Positions 1 to 9,860 of a DNA stretch of 64,000 bases are shown piece by piece (the stretch's first letter is position 1; every line of letters starts with the position of its first letter). The position numbers and the translations under genes were made by a program. Where the stretch lies: NCBI GenBank assembly GCA_033439685.1, contig JAUEDM010000009.1:1240001-1304000 (forward strand), written 5' to 3'. The stretch comes from Apodospora peruviana (taxonomy: Eukaryota; Ascomycota; Sordariomycetes; Sordariales; Lasiosphaeriaceae). The notes under the pieces are model-generated. The model made no database searches and was not told the DNA's origin. It worked only from the letters and a program-made list of their open reading frames with translations.

Positions 1-538
1 TCTCCGAGCACCACTTGTTTAACTCGGCAACGCGCGCGATGCCGTAGGGCCGAATCTTCCACTCGCCGACGAACCGCCGCCGCGGGCGCGGGCAGAGCGC
101 GTAGCCGCAGTTGCCCACGACGTTGCGCTCCTCGATCAGGTCGTCGTACTCGGCGGGAACGAAAGTCTCGACGGCGGCGATGAATTCGGCCTTGTCCTGC
201 GGGGACGGGTTGGCAGCACTCAAGCCTGTGGATCGGACGAGGGGAAACGTGCTGAGGCGCTCGAAGGTCTCGATCGGGACGGGCTCGCGCAGCTCACCGT
301 CGTCTTTGAGGCGCTGGAGGATCTCGGCTTGGCGAACGGCTTGCTCGAGGAGGGTTTGGTCAGGCTCGGACGGAGCCGTTGCCGCCAGGCGCCGGGCGAT
401 GGCCACGCTGTTGGTTGTGTTGGAGCCGCGGCCGGAGGGGCGCTTGAGGATGCTTCTGGGGGCGGGTTTTGGTTGGGGTTGTTCGCCGTTGCTGGTTAGT
501 CCCGACACCGCCGTTGCGGAAGGTATGCCAGCAGGCAT
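1..538 (-). CDS. RTR1: RNA polymerase II CTD phosphatase RTR1/RPAP2 family (5' part)
   Basis: The frame opens at an ATG on the minus strand (536-538) and runs without a stop through base 2, giving 179 residues before the window edge. Residues 134-179 match the start of the RTR1/RPAP2 zinc-finger domain: LIEERNVVGNCGYALCP supplies the first Cys pair (CGYxxC), followed by RRRFVGEWKI and an LNKWCSE segment typical of the family. In yeast and human this family dephosphorylates Ser5 of the RNA polymerase II C-terminal repeat and helps polymerase import. The first ~125 residues are Pro/Ala/Ser-rich and probably disordered. The rest of the zinc site and the C-terminus lie outside the window. Family assignment is firm; activity is inferred from homologues. 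Confidence 0.85.
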   Translation of the reverse strand, partial: MPAGIPSATAVSGLTSNGEQPQPKPAPRSILKRPSGRGSNTTNSVAIARRLAATAPSEPDQTLLEQAVRQAEILQRLKDDGELREPVPIETFERLSTFPLVRSTGLSAANPSPQDKAEFIAAVETFVPAEYDDLIEERNVVGNCGYALCPRPRRRFVGEWKIRPYGIARVAELNKWCSE

Positions 539-946
539 TGTGAAGTGAGCTTCGGATCGTTTCTTTATTTGTGTTGTATATACGAGCGGGAGCTGAAGCC
601 GGGGTTTGTGATGCTTGGATTCGAATGGTTGAGGAAGTGGCACTCTGCGTCGTTATTTAAATATCGCTGGCCAGGTTCTGACAAAGGTTGACGAAGTTCT
701 GGAATTTCCAAAGTTGCAGCGGACGGAGGAGCTCTGTGACGCTTTGAACCGCCACCATCCACGGACTATTTTATCGGAAACCCCACTACGTTCCCTCAGA
801 TTATGTCAGCAGTCTTAGAAGAAGAAGCGTACCCTAACCCTGTCCGTACGAAAAAGGGGGCCGAGGGTTATTTATCCAGCCCCACAAGAAAGAGAATCAA
901 AAATCAAAAGAGAAAAGAAGGGGGACAGTAATATCCTGTCAAATCC
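539..946. other. Intergenic, no gene seen
   Basis: Holds the promoter side of the RTR1 gene and the region downstream of the tRNA. A short telomere-like run (ACCCTAACCC, 831-840) is present but is not repeated. Nothing else stands out. Confidence 0.5.
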
Positions 947-1040
947 GGGGCCACCCGGGGATTGAACCCGGGACCTCTCGCAAGAAATTCTCAGGTTTAG
1001 AAAACCCTAAGCGAGAATCATACCACTAGACCAGCGGCCC
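947..1040 (-). tRNA. tRNA-Pro (anticodon AGG) with a 22-nt intron
   Basis: Read on the minus strand, the gene starts GGGCCGC at 1040 and its acceptor arm closes with GTGGCCC plus discriminator C at 947 (one G-U pair). The anticodon stem CTCGC/GCGAG encloses the loop TTAGGG-T, putting anticodon AGG at 1006-1008. A 22-nt intron (983-1004) lies at the canonical position after base 37 and removal leaves 72 nt. The TTCAATC T-loop and CCGGG/CCCGG T-stem are intact. The D-arm GGTCTAGTGGTATGAT is typical of eukaryotic tRNA-Pro. Confidence 0.93.
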
Positions 1041-1476
1041 TTGTTGGATTGTTTGTTGGTGATGGACGGAAGGAGTATTGGGCTACTTGGATACATCTGG
1101 ACTGGAGGTGAGTGAGTCATTGTAAAAAATAAAGGTGTTATGTGTTGTGATTGGCTGGGTTGGGTGTTGGGCCGGGGGGGGGGGGGGGGACACACATTAC
1201 CGCCACAAGGACATCCGGTCTGAACCTGAGGCTACATGTAGAAGTCTAGAGTCATCCGGTTGCCTCTTTCATGCCTTTACTTTTGGCCTAAAAGCTCAAT
1301 GCCTGGGTTGTGATGGTCACGTTCATGGCTGCTTTAAGACTTGAACTTTGGACGAGGGATTTTGTAATTGCTTTTCCCTCTTTTCTCCTCATTACCTACT
1401 TTTTATACATTATATTATATCAGTATTCTCAAGGCTCATTGCTTCCTCTCGCTGTCTTCCCTTGCAGTGTCTTTAT
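1041..1476. other. Intergenic with a 16-base G run
   Basis: No gene seen. A mononucleotide tract of 16 G lies at 1174-1189 and an AT-rich stretch at 1395-1430. The 3' part probably carries the terminator of the minus-strand gene ending at 1477. Confidence 0.5.
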
Positions 1477-2636
1477 TTACAAATAGGTAGGTAGGTACCT
1501 ACGTTGACTCATCGTTGTTGGTGACCCGTATGGATTATGCCGTGCTGATCTAAGATGCTCACGAAACTTCTGAATCTCCTCTCGTCTTGGGTCTCCAAGC
1601 TCCGAGGAATGGGCAACATATGCGTCGATCAACGCTTCTGCGAACCGGCGCGCTGAGGGTTCGGCCACTTGCAGAAGCACGCTCACGTCATCGCCCAGAG
1701 GTAACGATGGTACGGGTACAAGAAGACCAATCTGGAACTGATCTTTCAACCACGGCTCAAAATCAGGTCGCGACTGCTTGAAGAATTTGGCATAGTATAA
1801 GTCGAGCTTGTTCGTAGAATCACATCTGACACCGAAGGATCTAAGCAGAGGAATCATGTTAGTGATGTCGAAACTTTCACCTCAACTTCAGACCGACAAA
1901 CTCACAGGACGGCAGTCTTGAGCCTGATGTAATTGGATAAGCTTTGACGCGGAAGTCTTTCCAACCACTTGCGATTCGTGCAGTAGAGGCTGAATCTGAC
2001 CCAGAAGGCGATAGGTTCCTTGATATGCCCCAAAGCTGAAGGGTGTGGTCTAGGGGTGCCGTCCATTCTTGATCGAGACCGAATAAGGACCACATCAATG
2101 ATTCGTGAATAGCACTCCTGGTTGACATTCAGAGGATTGCCAGATTCCCTTGACACCTCATCCTTATAATATAAATCATTGAGGCGGCAGCGCCAGCCCT
2201 TGCCCGGTAGCTCGCAGTCCGTGCCATAATACCAGAAGACAGCCGCCCTGGCTGTCCACAAGGAGGTGGTCTGGCCGTCAAGTACTTGATAATTTGAAGA
2301 ACAGTGTATGGTTTCGAGGTGGTATGTAAAGGGCTGTGATGGAGTCCTGTCACCCAGACGAAGTATCTCGAGAGAATTGAGACGGGCTGGACCAGGGTTG
2401 CCGACGGCTTCAGAGGTGTGCTTTCTCTTGTTATTAGAATCGGGAAGTGTTGTAGCAGGATCACCAACGGCGTCAGAGGGGTGCTTTCGCTTGTTATCCA
2501 GGCGAGGTATCTGGAGAGAATTGGGAGGGGTTGGAGCAGGGACTAATTCACAGCTTATCGAAATGGTTGGTAATGGCGACGACTGTGTGGCTTGGGGCTC
2601 ATCTTCGGTTCTTCCGGTGGTGTTTTGGTCCGCCAT
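1477..2636 (-). CDS. Hypothetical protein, two exons
   Basis: Exon 1 (2636-1906) starts at an ATG and is spliced to exon 2 (1840-1477) by a 65-nt intron (1841-1905) with donor GTGAGT, branch CACTAAC and acceptor TTAG. The join keeps frame and gives 364 residues. I do not recognise a family. Residues ~45-80 contain an imperfect tandem duplication (NKRKHPSDAVGDP, then NKRKHTSEAVGNPG), which looks like a short basic unit copied once. The middle is rich in Trp/Tyr/Cys (for example FWYYGTDCELPGKGWRC) and may be a folded domain. There is no signal peptide or membrane segment. The C-terminal ~120 residues are charged and probably helical. The intron supports a real gene; function is unknown. Confidence 0.6.
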
Positions 2637-4074
2637 CGTCGCAGTTGTGATTGGTACTGCTTTGGAGAATTGGCAGAATGATGGACAATGGTGATGGCTG
2701 TGTGGATGTGGCGGGTGGCCTTTCTCTTGTATATAAGGTTGACATCTCGGGCAACCCTAATGGCTTCTCACGTCATGATGAAAGTCACAAGTCTGGCATG
2801 ACTCTTACTGATGAACTCTACTAACCTTGCCGAGGTTTAACTTCGCTCAGGCTAACTGTTTGCTAAGATGTCCCATCGTACGCTTGTTTAAGACGAAACC
2901 ACCAGCCTGATAAAACGAAGCCACTTAGAAGGACAGACTGGGTTCTTCAGCGGGTCCTTTTTGCTGCGGACCGCCCAGTTCTTTTCACGCGACCTGGCAA
3001 GCAAACAGCCATCAAAACTCAGAGGCGCGCCGTCTCCCACCTCTCGTCAACTTTCGGGTAGTCCTCCAACCCATATGACCTGACCATCTCCACCAGCAAC
3101 CGCCCGTCTGTAAAGCTTCAAACCCAAGTCCGCCGTCAGCAGAATCATATCTTAGTTTCCCGACCGACCTCTACCCTTTGAACCTTCCTTCGAAAGCGCT
3201 CCCAAGCGTCGCAATCTTACGGGTGTTGCGGCTTGGAACACTTTAGATTAAAGGCTGGAAAGATTTTCCCCCCTTAGGTTTCTATAAAGAGAGTTGACTG
3301 CAAAAGGACCGATCAACCGCCCTATGGGGGTTTGGTTCACGTTTGTTGTCTAGGCGTATTGTTTGTGGAGGAACACGGTTTAGGAAATACATATCAATGT
3401 GTGTGTGACTGCCGGTGGAATATGGAAACGGTCATAAGACCTAGCTTAACAGGGCTAGACACGTCAAGTACCTTATGTACGGATGTATGCCCATAAATAT
3501 CCAAAAAAAAAAAAAAAAAAAAAGATTTTAACAAGAACAACAAGTTCTAATTACTTGTGAGCTTGTTCTGGGCTGAGTACCTAGGTATTCTTGCATGATC
3601 CATCAGCCCTGCCGTTTCACGTCATGATCTTGTTGAAGTAGGTGGGGACTGATTGGTCGATCGGTAAATACATCATGATGGAGGCGTTCGCTCCTTAATG
3701 CAGGTGCGGAACGGGCCATTTTGTCAACGGAGTGTGTTAAAGACGAAAGAGTCTAACAGATGGAATAGGATGACGAATCCACCCGTTCCAGTCCATTTAG
3801 GGAAGCGGGTTAATGGTCTTGGCAAAGGGGCTGTGCCTGGTTGTTGGTGGTTTGTCTAACCACTCCGCAATTTTCTCGTGTTCGAATTGCATATCACATG
3901 GCGACGTAGCATCGGGCACCGGGAAAGGGTATGGGGGGGTTGACGCGTAGCGGCACAGCTTGGCGGCCGCCTTCTGGGTCCAAGAGTCTCTTTCCCGCCG
4001 GTGTAGATATCTACCGACCCACGATATCTTCACGTCCATGTCTTTCAACGACACCTACACCACACCTGCCTGCC
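2637..4074. other. Intergenic, no gene seen
   Basis: About 1.4 kb without a convincing reading frame. A 21-base A run lies at 3503-3523. It probably serves as promoter DNA for the divergent genes at 2636 (minus) and 4075 (plus). Confidence 0.5.
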
Positions 4075-4936
4075 ATGTTTTCACGTTCCGCAAAGATGGA
4101 CCTGCCGCGGGGCTGCAAGTTTTGGAACATCTATACGCAGCTAGTACTCCGTGCATTCGTATTAATCATCCTCATCATCAGCCTCGGATTCCTGATTTAC
4201 TGCAGCGCGGCATTTGGGATTCATATTGGTTGGGGGTATGGGTCTGTACGTGTCATCATTACCAGTCTCAACCGGGTTGTGTCGTGTAATCATACACAAA
4301 ACTAACCAACTAGTGCGTGCAGGTTGCTTTCTTCTTCGTCTACAACGCTCTCGCCACATGGCGCGTGTGCCGGCTCATCCACCGCAAGCAGGCCGGCCAG
4401 AGTCGAGAGGACGTGGCGTGCAGCGTTTGTCTCGAATACGTCGCCATCGGCCTCACGGTCGGGGCGGTATTTGCCATGCTCCTCTTCTACGGCATGGAAA
4501 GACCCCAGGGAGTTTGCGAAGTCGCGTTTACCGGGTGCGTCGAGATTGAGGGATGGCCCGCGGACGACTGGCGTATCGACGTGGTGATTTGTTTTTGGGC
4601 GGTAATGTACGTACTCTACCCAGTCTTGGAGATGATTTACGGTCGCTGAGTAGCAGAGCTGACTGGAAACATAGGGGTCTGAATTTCCTTATCTCGTCTA
4701 TCCTCCTGTGCCAGTGCTGCACTCACAGAGACGCGGAGAGTCAGGGAGGTCGGCCGCGGAGTGCGGCACAGCGGGTGCGCCGGACGACTGGTAGTCATGA
4801 TATCGAGCAAAGGCCTGCCACTGCCTCTGGGAATGTGTCAGAGCATGAGCTTCCGCCCTATGAAGCCAGGAACGAAGGACATGAGCCTCCCTCTTATGGG
4901 TCGGATCAAGTGTGGCCGACGGGGCGTAATGACTGA
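4075..4936 (+). CDS. Four-helix membrane protein, MARVEL-like
   Basis: Three exons: 4075-4245, 4323-4606 and 4675-4936. Introns 4246-4322 (GTACGT, AACTAAC, GCAG) and 4607-4674 (GTACGT, GCTGAC, ATAG) keep frame. The product is 238 residues. Four hydrophobic segments are visible: FVLIILIISLGFLIYCSAA, VAFFFVYNALATW, IGLTVGAVFAMLLFY, and a fourth made only by the second splice (VVICFWAVMGLNFLISSILL). The cytoplasmic C-terminus has a polar Pro/Tyr tail with LPPYE and PPSYG motifs, as in many fungal MARVEL-type plasma-membrane proteins. The start at 4075 is chosen because the in-frame extension to 3931 is Pro/Ser-rich and unlike a membrane protein leader. Family is inferred from topology and tail, not from a clear signature. 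Confidence 0.65.
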
Positions 4937-5001
4937 AAGCAAGGGGCTGAGTGGACGGAAACTTGCTGTCTTGGAGAAAAATTTGTGATAGTTTGTAATG
5001 T

Positions 5002-6132
5002 CTAATGATAATGGTAATCATGATGAACAGCAGCATCAATTCCAACTTGAAGGCCAATACTGACCGGCCATGATTCAGAACTATATATACCAGTCGGCAG
5101 CGAGCATACCCATGAGGTGTACGTAGCAACACCCGTATCCGTCGTTGTAATGTAGACCTCACGTGTCCTGGGAAATTCTTGCGTAAGGATATCGACCACC
5201 GCCGTGCCAGTCAACGTCCGAACCGTGTTGTCAATCACCGCAACGGTCGTGTACATAACAGTCCGGACCTTGACTGGCGTCGCCGCCGCCGTCTTGTTCG
5301 CCTTCAAATCCAAACCATCATCTCGCTGTCGGATGCTTCCAAAAGCATCCCGTCTAGCATCACGAGTACACTCAAACGGATGAGCCGTGTACACCGTCGT
5401 GGTTGACGGCTGGCGTGTTATGCTGAAGGTGTGCGTGAAAGTCGGGCTCGGATTCAGGCTGTTGCAGATGGTGTATGTCGTCGTCCCCGGCAGTCGTACA
5501 CTGGTAAGGTCCACCTGGGCTACCGAGTGCTTGGTTGCGAGCGTGGTCGTGGTCAGGTACTCCCAGTCCTCCAAGGTCCAGCCAGTCGGCAGACTGACTC
5601 CCGGGATTGTGGTCGACCGCGTTGAGGTGGTTAGGCAGAGGCCTGTGGTGAAGCTCGTGTGCTCCCAGTACGTGTAAGTGTAGGTGGCGTCGGGCCAGTC
5701 GTGGATCGAGACTATCAGGGTGTTGAGGCAATGATAAGAAAGCCCTTCACCTCGGTTAGTGGCGGTGACGGTTGGGATGTAGAAGGTTGTTTGAGTGATT
5801 AGCGGTCTGTTTGTGTCTGTTGCCGTGATGGTGCTTCTGACTGTTGCTATCTCGGTCCAGACCGGAGGCTCGTGGTCTGCGGACGGGAGAAAATACGAGT
5901 AGGTGATGCATGACGAGGTTATGATCTTGACGTTTGGCGGTGGTGATACTGTGCTTGCCCAACCGACGAGTTTGGTGATGGTCGGGTCCAGGGGGTTTAC
6001 TGTAACTGTGGCAGGGGTTACCCAGGTGGTCGTGGTTGTGACGATAGTCGTGTGATCGCGTCGCTCGAGGCCGTTGACCTTGGAAGTAAGGGCGGCGAGT
6101 CCAAGAAGGCAGGCACAGAGACCGCAAGACAT
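5002..6132 (-). CDS. Thr-rich secreted or surface protein
   Basis: A single-exon frame of 376 residues. It starts with a plausible signal peptide (MSCGLCACLLGLAALTSKVNG) followed by ERRD, a possible Kex2-like site. The mature part is very rich in Thr/Ser/Val with repeated TVTATxT-like runs (for example TTIVTTTTTWVTP), a pattern of O-glycosylated extracellular fungal proteins. Scattered Cys and Trp residues (GWTLEDWEYL) suggest some folded segments. I see no GPI-type hydrophobic tail. No enzyme motif is visible. The role at the cell surface is inferred from composition only. Confidence 0.6.
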   Translation of the reverse strand: MSCGLCACLLGLAALTSKVNGLERRDHTTIVTTTTTWVTPATVTVNPLDPTITKLVGWASTVSPPPNVKIITSSCITYSYFLPSADHEPPVWTEIATVRSTITATDTNRPLITQTTFYIPTVTATNRGEGLSYHCLNTLIVSIHDWPDATYTYTYWEHTSFTTGLCLTTSTRSTTIPGVSLPTGWTLEDWEYLTTTTLATKHSVAQVDLTSVRLPGTTTYTICNSLNPSPTFTHTFSITRQPSTTTVYTAHPFECTRDARRDAFGSIRQRDDGLDLKANKTAAATPVKVRTVMYTTVAVIDNTVRTLTGTAVVDILTQEFPRTREVYITTTDTGVATYTSWVCSLPTGIYSSESWPVSIGLQVGIDAAVHHDYHYH

Positions 6133-6600
6133 CTTTGTTGTTACCGAAGCGATGAACTACCTGTTGCAGCCTGACAAAGTTATGGTTTCCTCCATCTCAC
6201 ACGGAGATTATATATCACAGGCATCGCTCAGGTGGACGTCTTGAATCGATAACACCAGTGCCAAGTACGTCGTGATGGCTTTGAACGTGGAAATGCTTAC
6301 CGATCTGCTTGGTAAACAGAGCTAGTGATAAACTGGTAGCATTATATACAACGTTTATTAACGGAGTGCTACTCCCGATGTAGGGAACTTTTCTTCTGGT
6401 ACTGCAGCTGGATCTGAAGATACTATAGCATATCAGCTGGTATTGAAGCAACCCTTCAGGCTAAAATGAAACTCCAGGCAAATACCTAATTATCACGTTG
6501 CCCCGTCTTCCTTAGAACCCGAGCTGGCATGAGCTAGTCTAGACATTGTTGCATAGATGTTGATTGTAGTGTTCTATTCGTCTCTTGAAGATGACTTGCC
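6133..6600. other. Intergenic, no gene seen
   Basis: AT-rich spacer between the Thr-rich secreted gene's promoter and the 3' end of the APH relic. Nothing recognisable. Confidence 0.45.
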
Positions 6601-7575
6601 CTATGGATTACACTGAAATGAAACTTTCGCGCTCTCTTCCAAGAAAGACACGAGAGACAGCGAAAACGCCTCTCGTCGAGGGACGATACTCGCCATCTAC
6701 CAGTCAATGATGCCAGTAATGTTGCAGTCGCCGTCCACAAGCAGGTGGTCCCCCTTATCATCCACGTGTCTCAGGAAGAATTCGTTGTTGTCGGAGGAGT
6801 CATCAAACAGGATAGTTGCAGACGCGCCGTCACGAAGAAAGAGATACACCAAGTATGCATTGGCAGGAAACTGGGGATACAACTGGCCATCTGCAATCAG
6901 CGCCAAATACTGCTCGGCCCAACCGGGCATAGTAGGTCGCTGCTGAGTCGAACGGGTCGTACGGGTCGAGACAGACGAATCTATCGCTTGCTACAGCCGA
7001 GACCAATGGCGGATCGTCAATCCTTTCGACAGATAGGGACCCGGCTTTGCTAAACGGGTGCTTCCCCAACTCAGCATAAATGCCGGCGAGGCCACTCCAG
7101 ATCTTGGCAGGGTCTCCTCGGCCATCCCATGGTTTGCCGGGGAGCTCCTCCATCAGAAGGAAGCAAACGCCGACACCATGGTCGGCACCTTGAGACGGGA
7201 TGCCGAATGAGAAGGCCCGCGGAGCCGGTACCGCGGGGGTCTCGAGGAGTATCAGGGTCGCATATTCGCTGCGGATCAGGTACTCTGCGAGAGGGACGGG
7301 GAAGCTGACCGCGAAGCCTGTCACACGTGGAACCCGGAGGAGCCATGTCTGGATTCCGGCGTCGTCGAAACGGATTCGAGCGTGATAGTTGGCGCAGCCT
7401 GTAAGCGAATCAGAGCTGACCATCTCTGAGGAATATTCGATCGTGCAGGGCTTGTTATCATTCAAGCTAGAAGCGAGCTTGCAGACGGCCTCGTCGTTGA
7501 TCGGTGAACGGAGTTGGCGATCTCATCTGCAATGAGCGCGTTGTAGGCTGCGCCATCGAGGTCCTTGATATCCAA
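6601..7575 (-). pseudogene. Broken aminoglycoside-phosphotransferase (APH)-family gene
   Basis: Fragments of a fungal APH-fold kinase lie in order but in different frames. The N-lobe and linker (VCFLLMEELPGKPWDG) are in the frame covering 7465-6930. The catalytic part, with a DDKGDHLLVDGDCNITGIIDW segment, is in another frame (6930-6697), so a one-base shift lies near 6930 in a CCCGG context. Directly after IIDW the expected acidic codon is TAG (6697-6699), and the family-like sequence MASIVPRREAFSLSLV continues in the same frame to 6601. A further frame change near 7500 separates the N-terminal AYNALIADEIAN from INDEAVCKLASS. Three lesions make a functional kinase very unlikely. Intact members are mostly uncharacterised fungal kinases of small molecules. 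Confidence 0.75.
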
Positions 7576-8105
7576 GTGCGGCAGTTAGCATCATGCTCAA
7601 CGGTCTTATAACATCCATGAGTACCTAGACATCACATACCCCTGTGCTAGTACACTGGTAAAGGTCCCGGGACGTGTGGATTCCACAGAAGTGGCTCTTG
7701 CACATATCGCACCGGGCCCCCAACTGACCGCGCGCTTGGTCTTCCACATCTAGACACGGAACAATCAAAGAACTTTGGTGACATTGGAAAAGATCACAGG
7801 ATGAACGCATGCAGCATCAAGATTTGGAACATAATAAAATGTGAATGTGTTGCGTGGAGGCGGGTGTGCTTGAGGATAGAGGGAGGAGAAAAGGGAGGCG
7901 GTGACAAAAGCTTGTTGGTCGTATGATACGACCTTTTGCTCCAATTGGATCACATATTCCGAGTCCCACACACTTCTCGTCCAAAATGGCAGCAGAGTCA
8001 GGAAGTAAACTACTAGTTGCGTTCCCCTGACATGACCGATATTTAACCCCTTTCTTTTGCCATGACTCATCGGATGACGGCTGGTTTCTGTGTATATACC
8101 TAAAC
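7576..8105. other. Intergenic, no gene seen
   Basis: Spacer downstream of the UstYa-like gene ending at 8106. No reading frame looks like protein. Confidence 0.45.
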
Positions 8106-9269
8106 CTAATTCCCGCCAAAGCACCATTTCGTCTGCCAATACATGTACCGCTTCGGCTCGTGCTCCGTCATTGGCCCAGGGGTAAACATAGCTGCGTCCA
8201 GCGCGTCGAGGCAATGCCCGATATGACCAGGGTCGATGTCCCGAGGACATACATGACGGCCGCTCTCCTTGGCCCAGAAATACCGCCGCAGCGCCAACAC
8301 GCAGTGCGCGTTGTGGAAGGTACTGTCCCACTCGACAGCGACGTCTCGGGAACCCAGCCAGGCGGGCCGGATGTAGTCGCGCTCGTCAACCAGCTGGGCC
8401 ATGTGCGGATACCGGGCACGGAACCACTGCTGGTATGCGTCCTCGGCCGCGTCGTATAGGTGTGCCGGCACGAGCGCCTGATCGTCGATGCGGAATGCCC
8501 ACTCGCCGTTGTCGTGCGGGTGCGTGTGACGCCACTCGCTGGCGTTGTGCCACTGGATCCGGAGCTGGTACTTGGGTCCGATGCTGCCACTGCCGTGGAT
8601 TGGATATCGGATGTACGGCTCTTTTTCGACCATGATCGGATTCGATTCCTCCTCACCGTGTCCGCTCCTTGTACCATCGCCGGAAAGCGCCAAGAAGCTG
8701 ATGATACCGCAGAGAAAGAACAACAGCAAGAACACGCGCAAGACGCGCCACTGGGCGATAGAAGACGACTCGTCGAGATATCGCGGCCGGTTTCGTTCCT
8801 CCCCAAAAGCTTGGAACCGTCCTTTGGCTCGACCACCCCCAACGTCATGGCCCTTGAACTCATCGTCCCCGTCGAGATTCACCGAGTTCAAGACCGAAGA
8901 TCCAAGTTTGTTTGCGACCAGGACGAAGGAGGTTCCAGTCTGGATCTCTCCCCAAGAATGGCTCCAACCGGTTTGAAATGGAATCACGAGTGATGAAGTC
9001 TCAGGAGGGTCTTCCGCGTACAACTGCAGAATTTCCGCAGCTTTCTTGACTCTCGTGCATGCCTTCACGGGGAGTGGGAGGATCCAGATCACGGTACGAC
9101 ATGCGCCTTCTCCGAGTTCGAGAGAGACCCCCTCCCCATGGCTTTTCTGGATGAGTCTCGTCATCTCTCCGAGAAGAAAGGAGTATCCCGGGTATGACCT
9201 GTTTGCAAGCTGGGGAGGGGTGGATGCGGAGATGACTATCATGGTGACCTTGGTGTGATTTTGCAACAA
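8106..9269 (-). CDS. UstYa-family (DUF3328) oxidase with a long N-terminal extension
   Basis: The single open frame encodes 387 residues. A transmembrane helix lies at 177-194 (VLRVFLLLFFLCGIISFLAL region). The luminal part carries both family signature motifs, HNAHC (319-323) and HIGHC (349-353), which are thought to bind metal in UstYa-type enzymes. UstYa proteins install oxidative ring closures, halogenation or related changes on fungal RiPPs and other metabolites. The family is normally 220-280 residues with the helix near residue 40-60, so the ~130 extra N-terminal residues are odd. The only Met codons before the helix are at residues 1, 10 and 36, so either the extension is real or a short first exon has been missed. 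It lies 3.7 kb from a repeat precursor gene and a second UstYa gene, which suggests it acts on that peptide. Confidence 0.8.
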   Translation of the reverse strand: MLQNHTKVTMIVISASTPPQLANRSYPGYSFLLGEMTRLIQKSHGEGVSLELGEGACRTVIWILPLPVKACTRVKKAAEILQLYAEDPPETSSLVIPFQTGWSHSWGEIQTGTSFVLVANKLGSSVLNSVNLDGDDEFKGHDVGGGRAKGRFQAFGEERNRPRYLDESSSIAQWRVLRVFLLLFFLCGIISFLALSGDGTRSGHGEEESNPIMVEKEPYIRYPIHGSGSIGPKYQLRIQWHNASEWRHTHPHDNGEWAFRIDDQALVPAHLYDAAEDAYQQWFRARYPHMAQLVDERDYIRPAWLGSRDVAVEWDSTFHNAHCVLALRRYFWAKESGRHVCPRDIDPGHIGHCLDALDAAMFTPGPMTEHEPKRYMYWQTKWCFGGN

Positions 9270-9860
9270 TTATTCGAGAATCAAAGTTGAGTAGGCCTGT
9301 TTGCTGATGTCTAAGAAGTGTGGTGTGTCATCCGAGGACGGAGATGTAGGATAGGGGCATTGGCAGATATCCAGAACATACCGTCAAGGGAAGAAGGGGA
9401 GAAAAGGAACGAGTTCACTCCCGTTTTTTTCCCTCGGACCACCGAGCAACCCGCTCCCGCACATCCCACATCGTAAGTAGGTAGCTCTATACTAGGCAAG
9501 AACTACGTCTAAGGTGGCGGGGGTTTCAATGCGTCTAGGTGACAAACATCATTTCCTTTTCGGCAGGTGGCTGTCTTACTCCCCCCCCCCGGGCATGACG
9601 TTTTCATACTAATCAAGAGGTAGCATCAGTTACCGGTCAGCACAACTTTGACTACGTGTCACTCATCGGCGGCCCACCTCCCCGCCGGGTGTAAGCCGCT
9701 GCACGACAAAAGGACCTCCTAAGGATGGGAATATGCCGGTCTCAGTTCTCAGTCATGCCCGCGTCGAAGCATAGGTAGGGTATTGTCAGCCCTTCCATCT
9801 TTGCCTGGTTATGAGCCATCCCCTCCAAGCAAACCTCCAAACTCAGCTTGAACCGTCAAA
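9270..9860. promoter_or_regulatory. Divergent promoter region between UstYa-like and DOMON-b561 genes
   Basis: 591 bp separate the starts of two oppositely transcribed genes, so shared regulation is possible. A 10-base C run sits around 9583-9592. I found no specific factor site that I can defend. Confidence 0.4.

Noticed and set aside
831..840. Telomere-like CCCTAACCC near the window start
   Set aside because: Single copy, not an array.
3931..4074. In-frame N-terminal extension of the four-helix membrane protein
   Set aside because: Pro/Ser/Arg-rich sequence unlike the family; the Met at 4075 precedes the first helix at a normal distance.
5372..5731. His-rich antisense-frame protein inside the Thr-rich gene
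   Set aside because: A shadow frame produced by the ACC/ACT-rich codons of the real gene.
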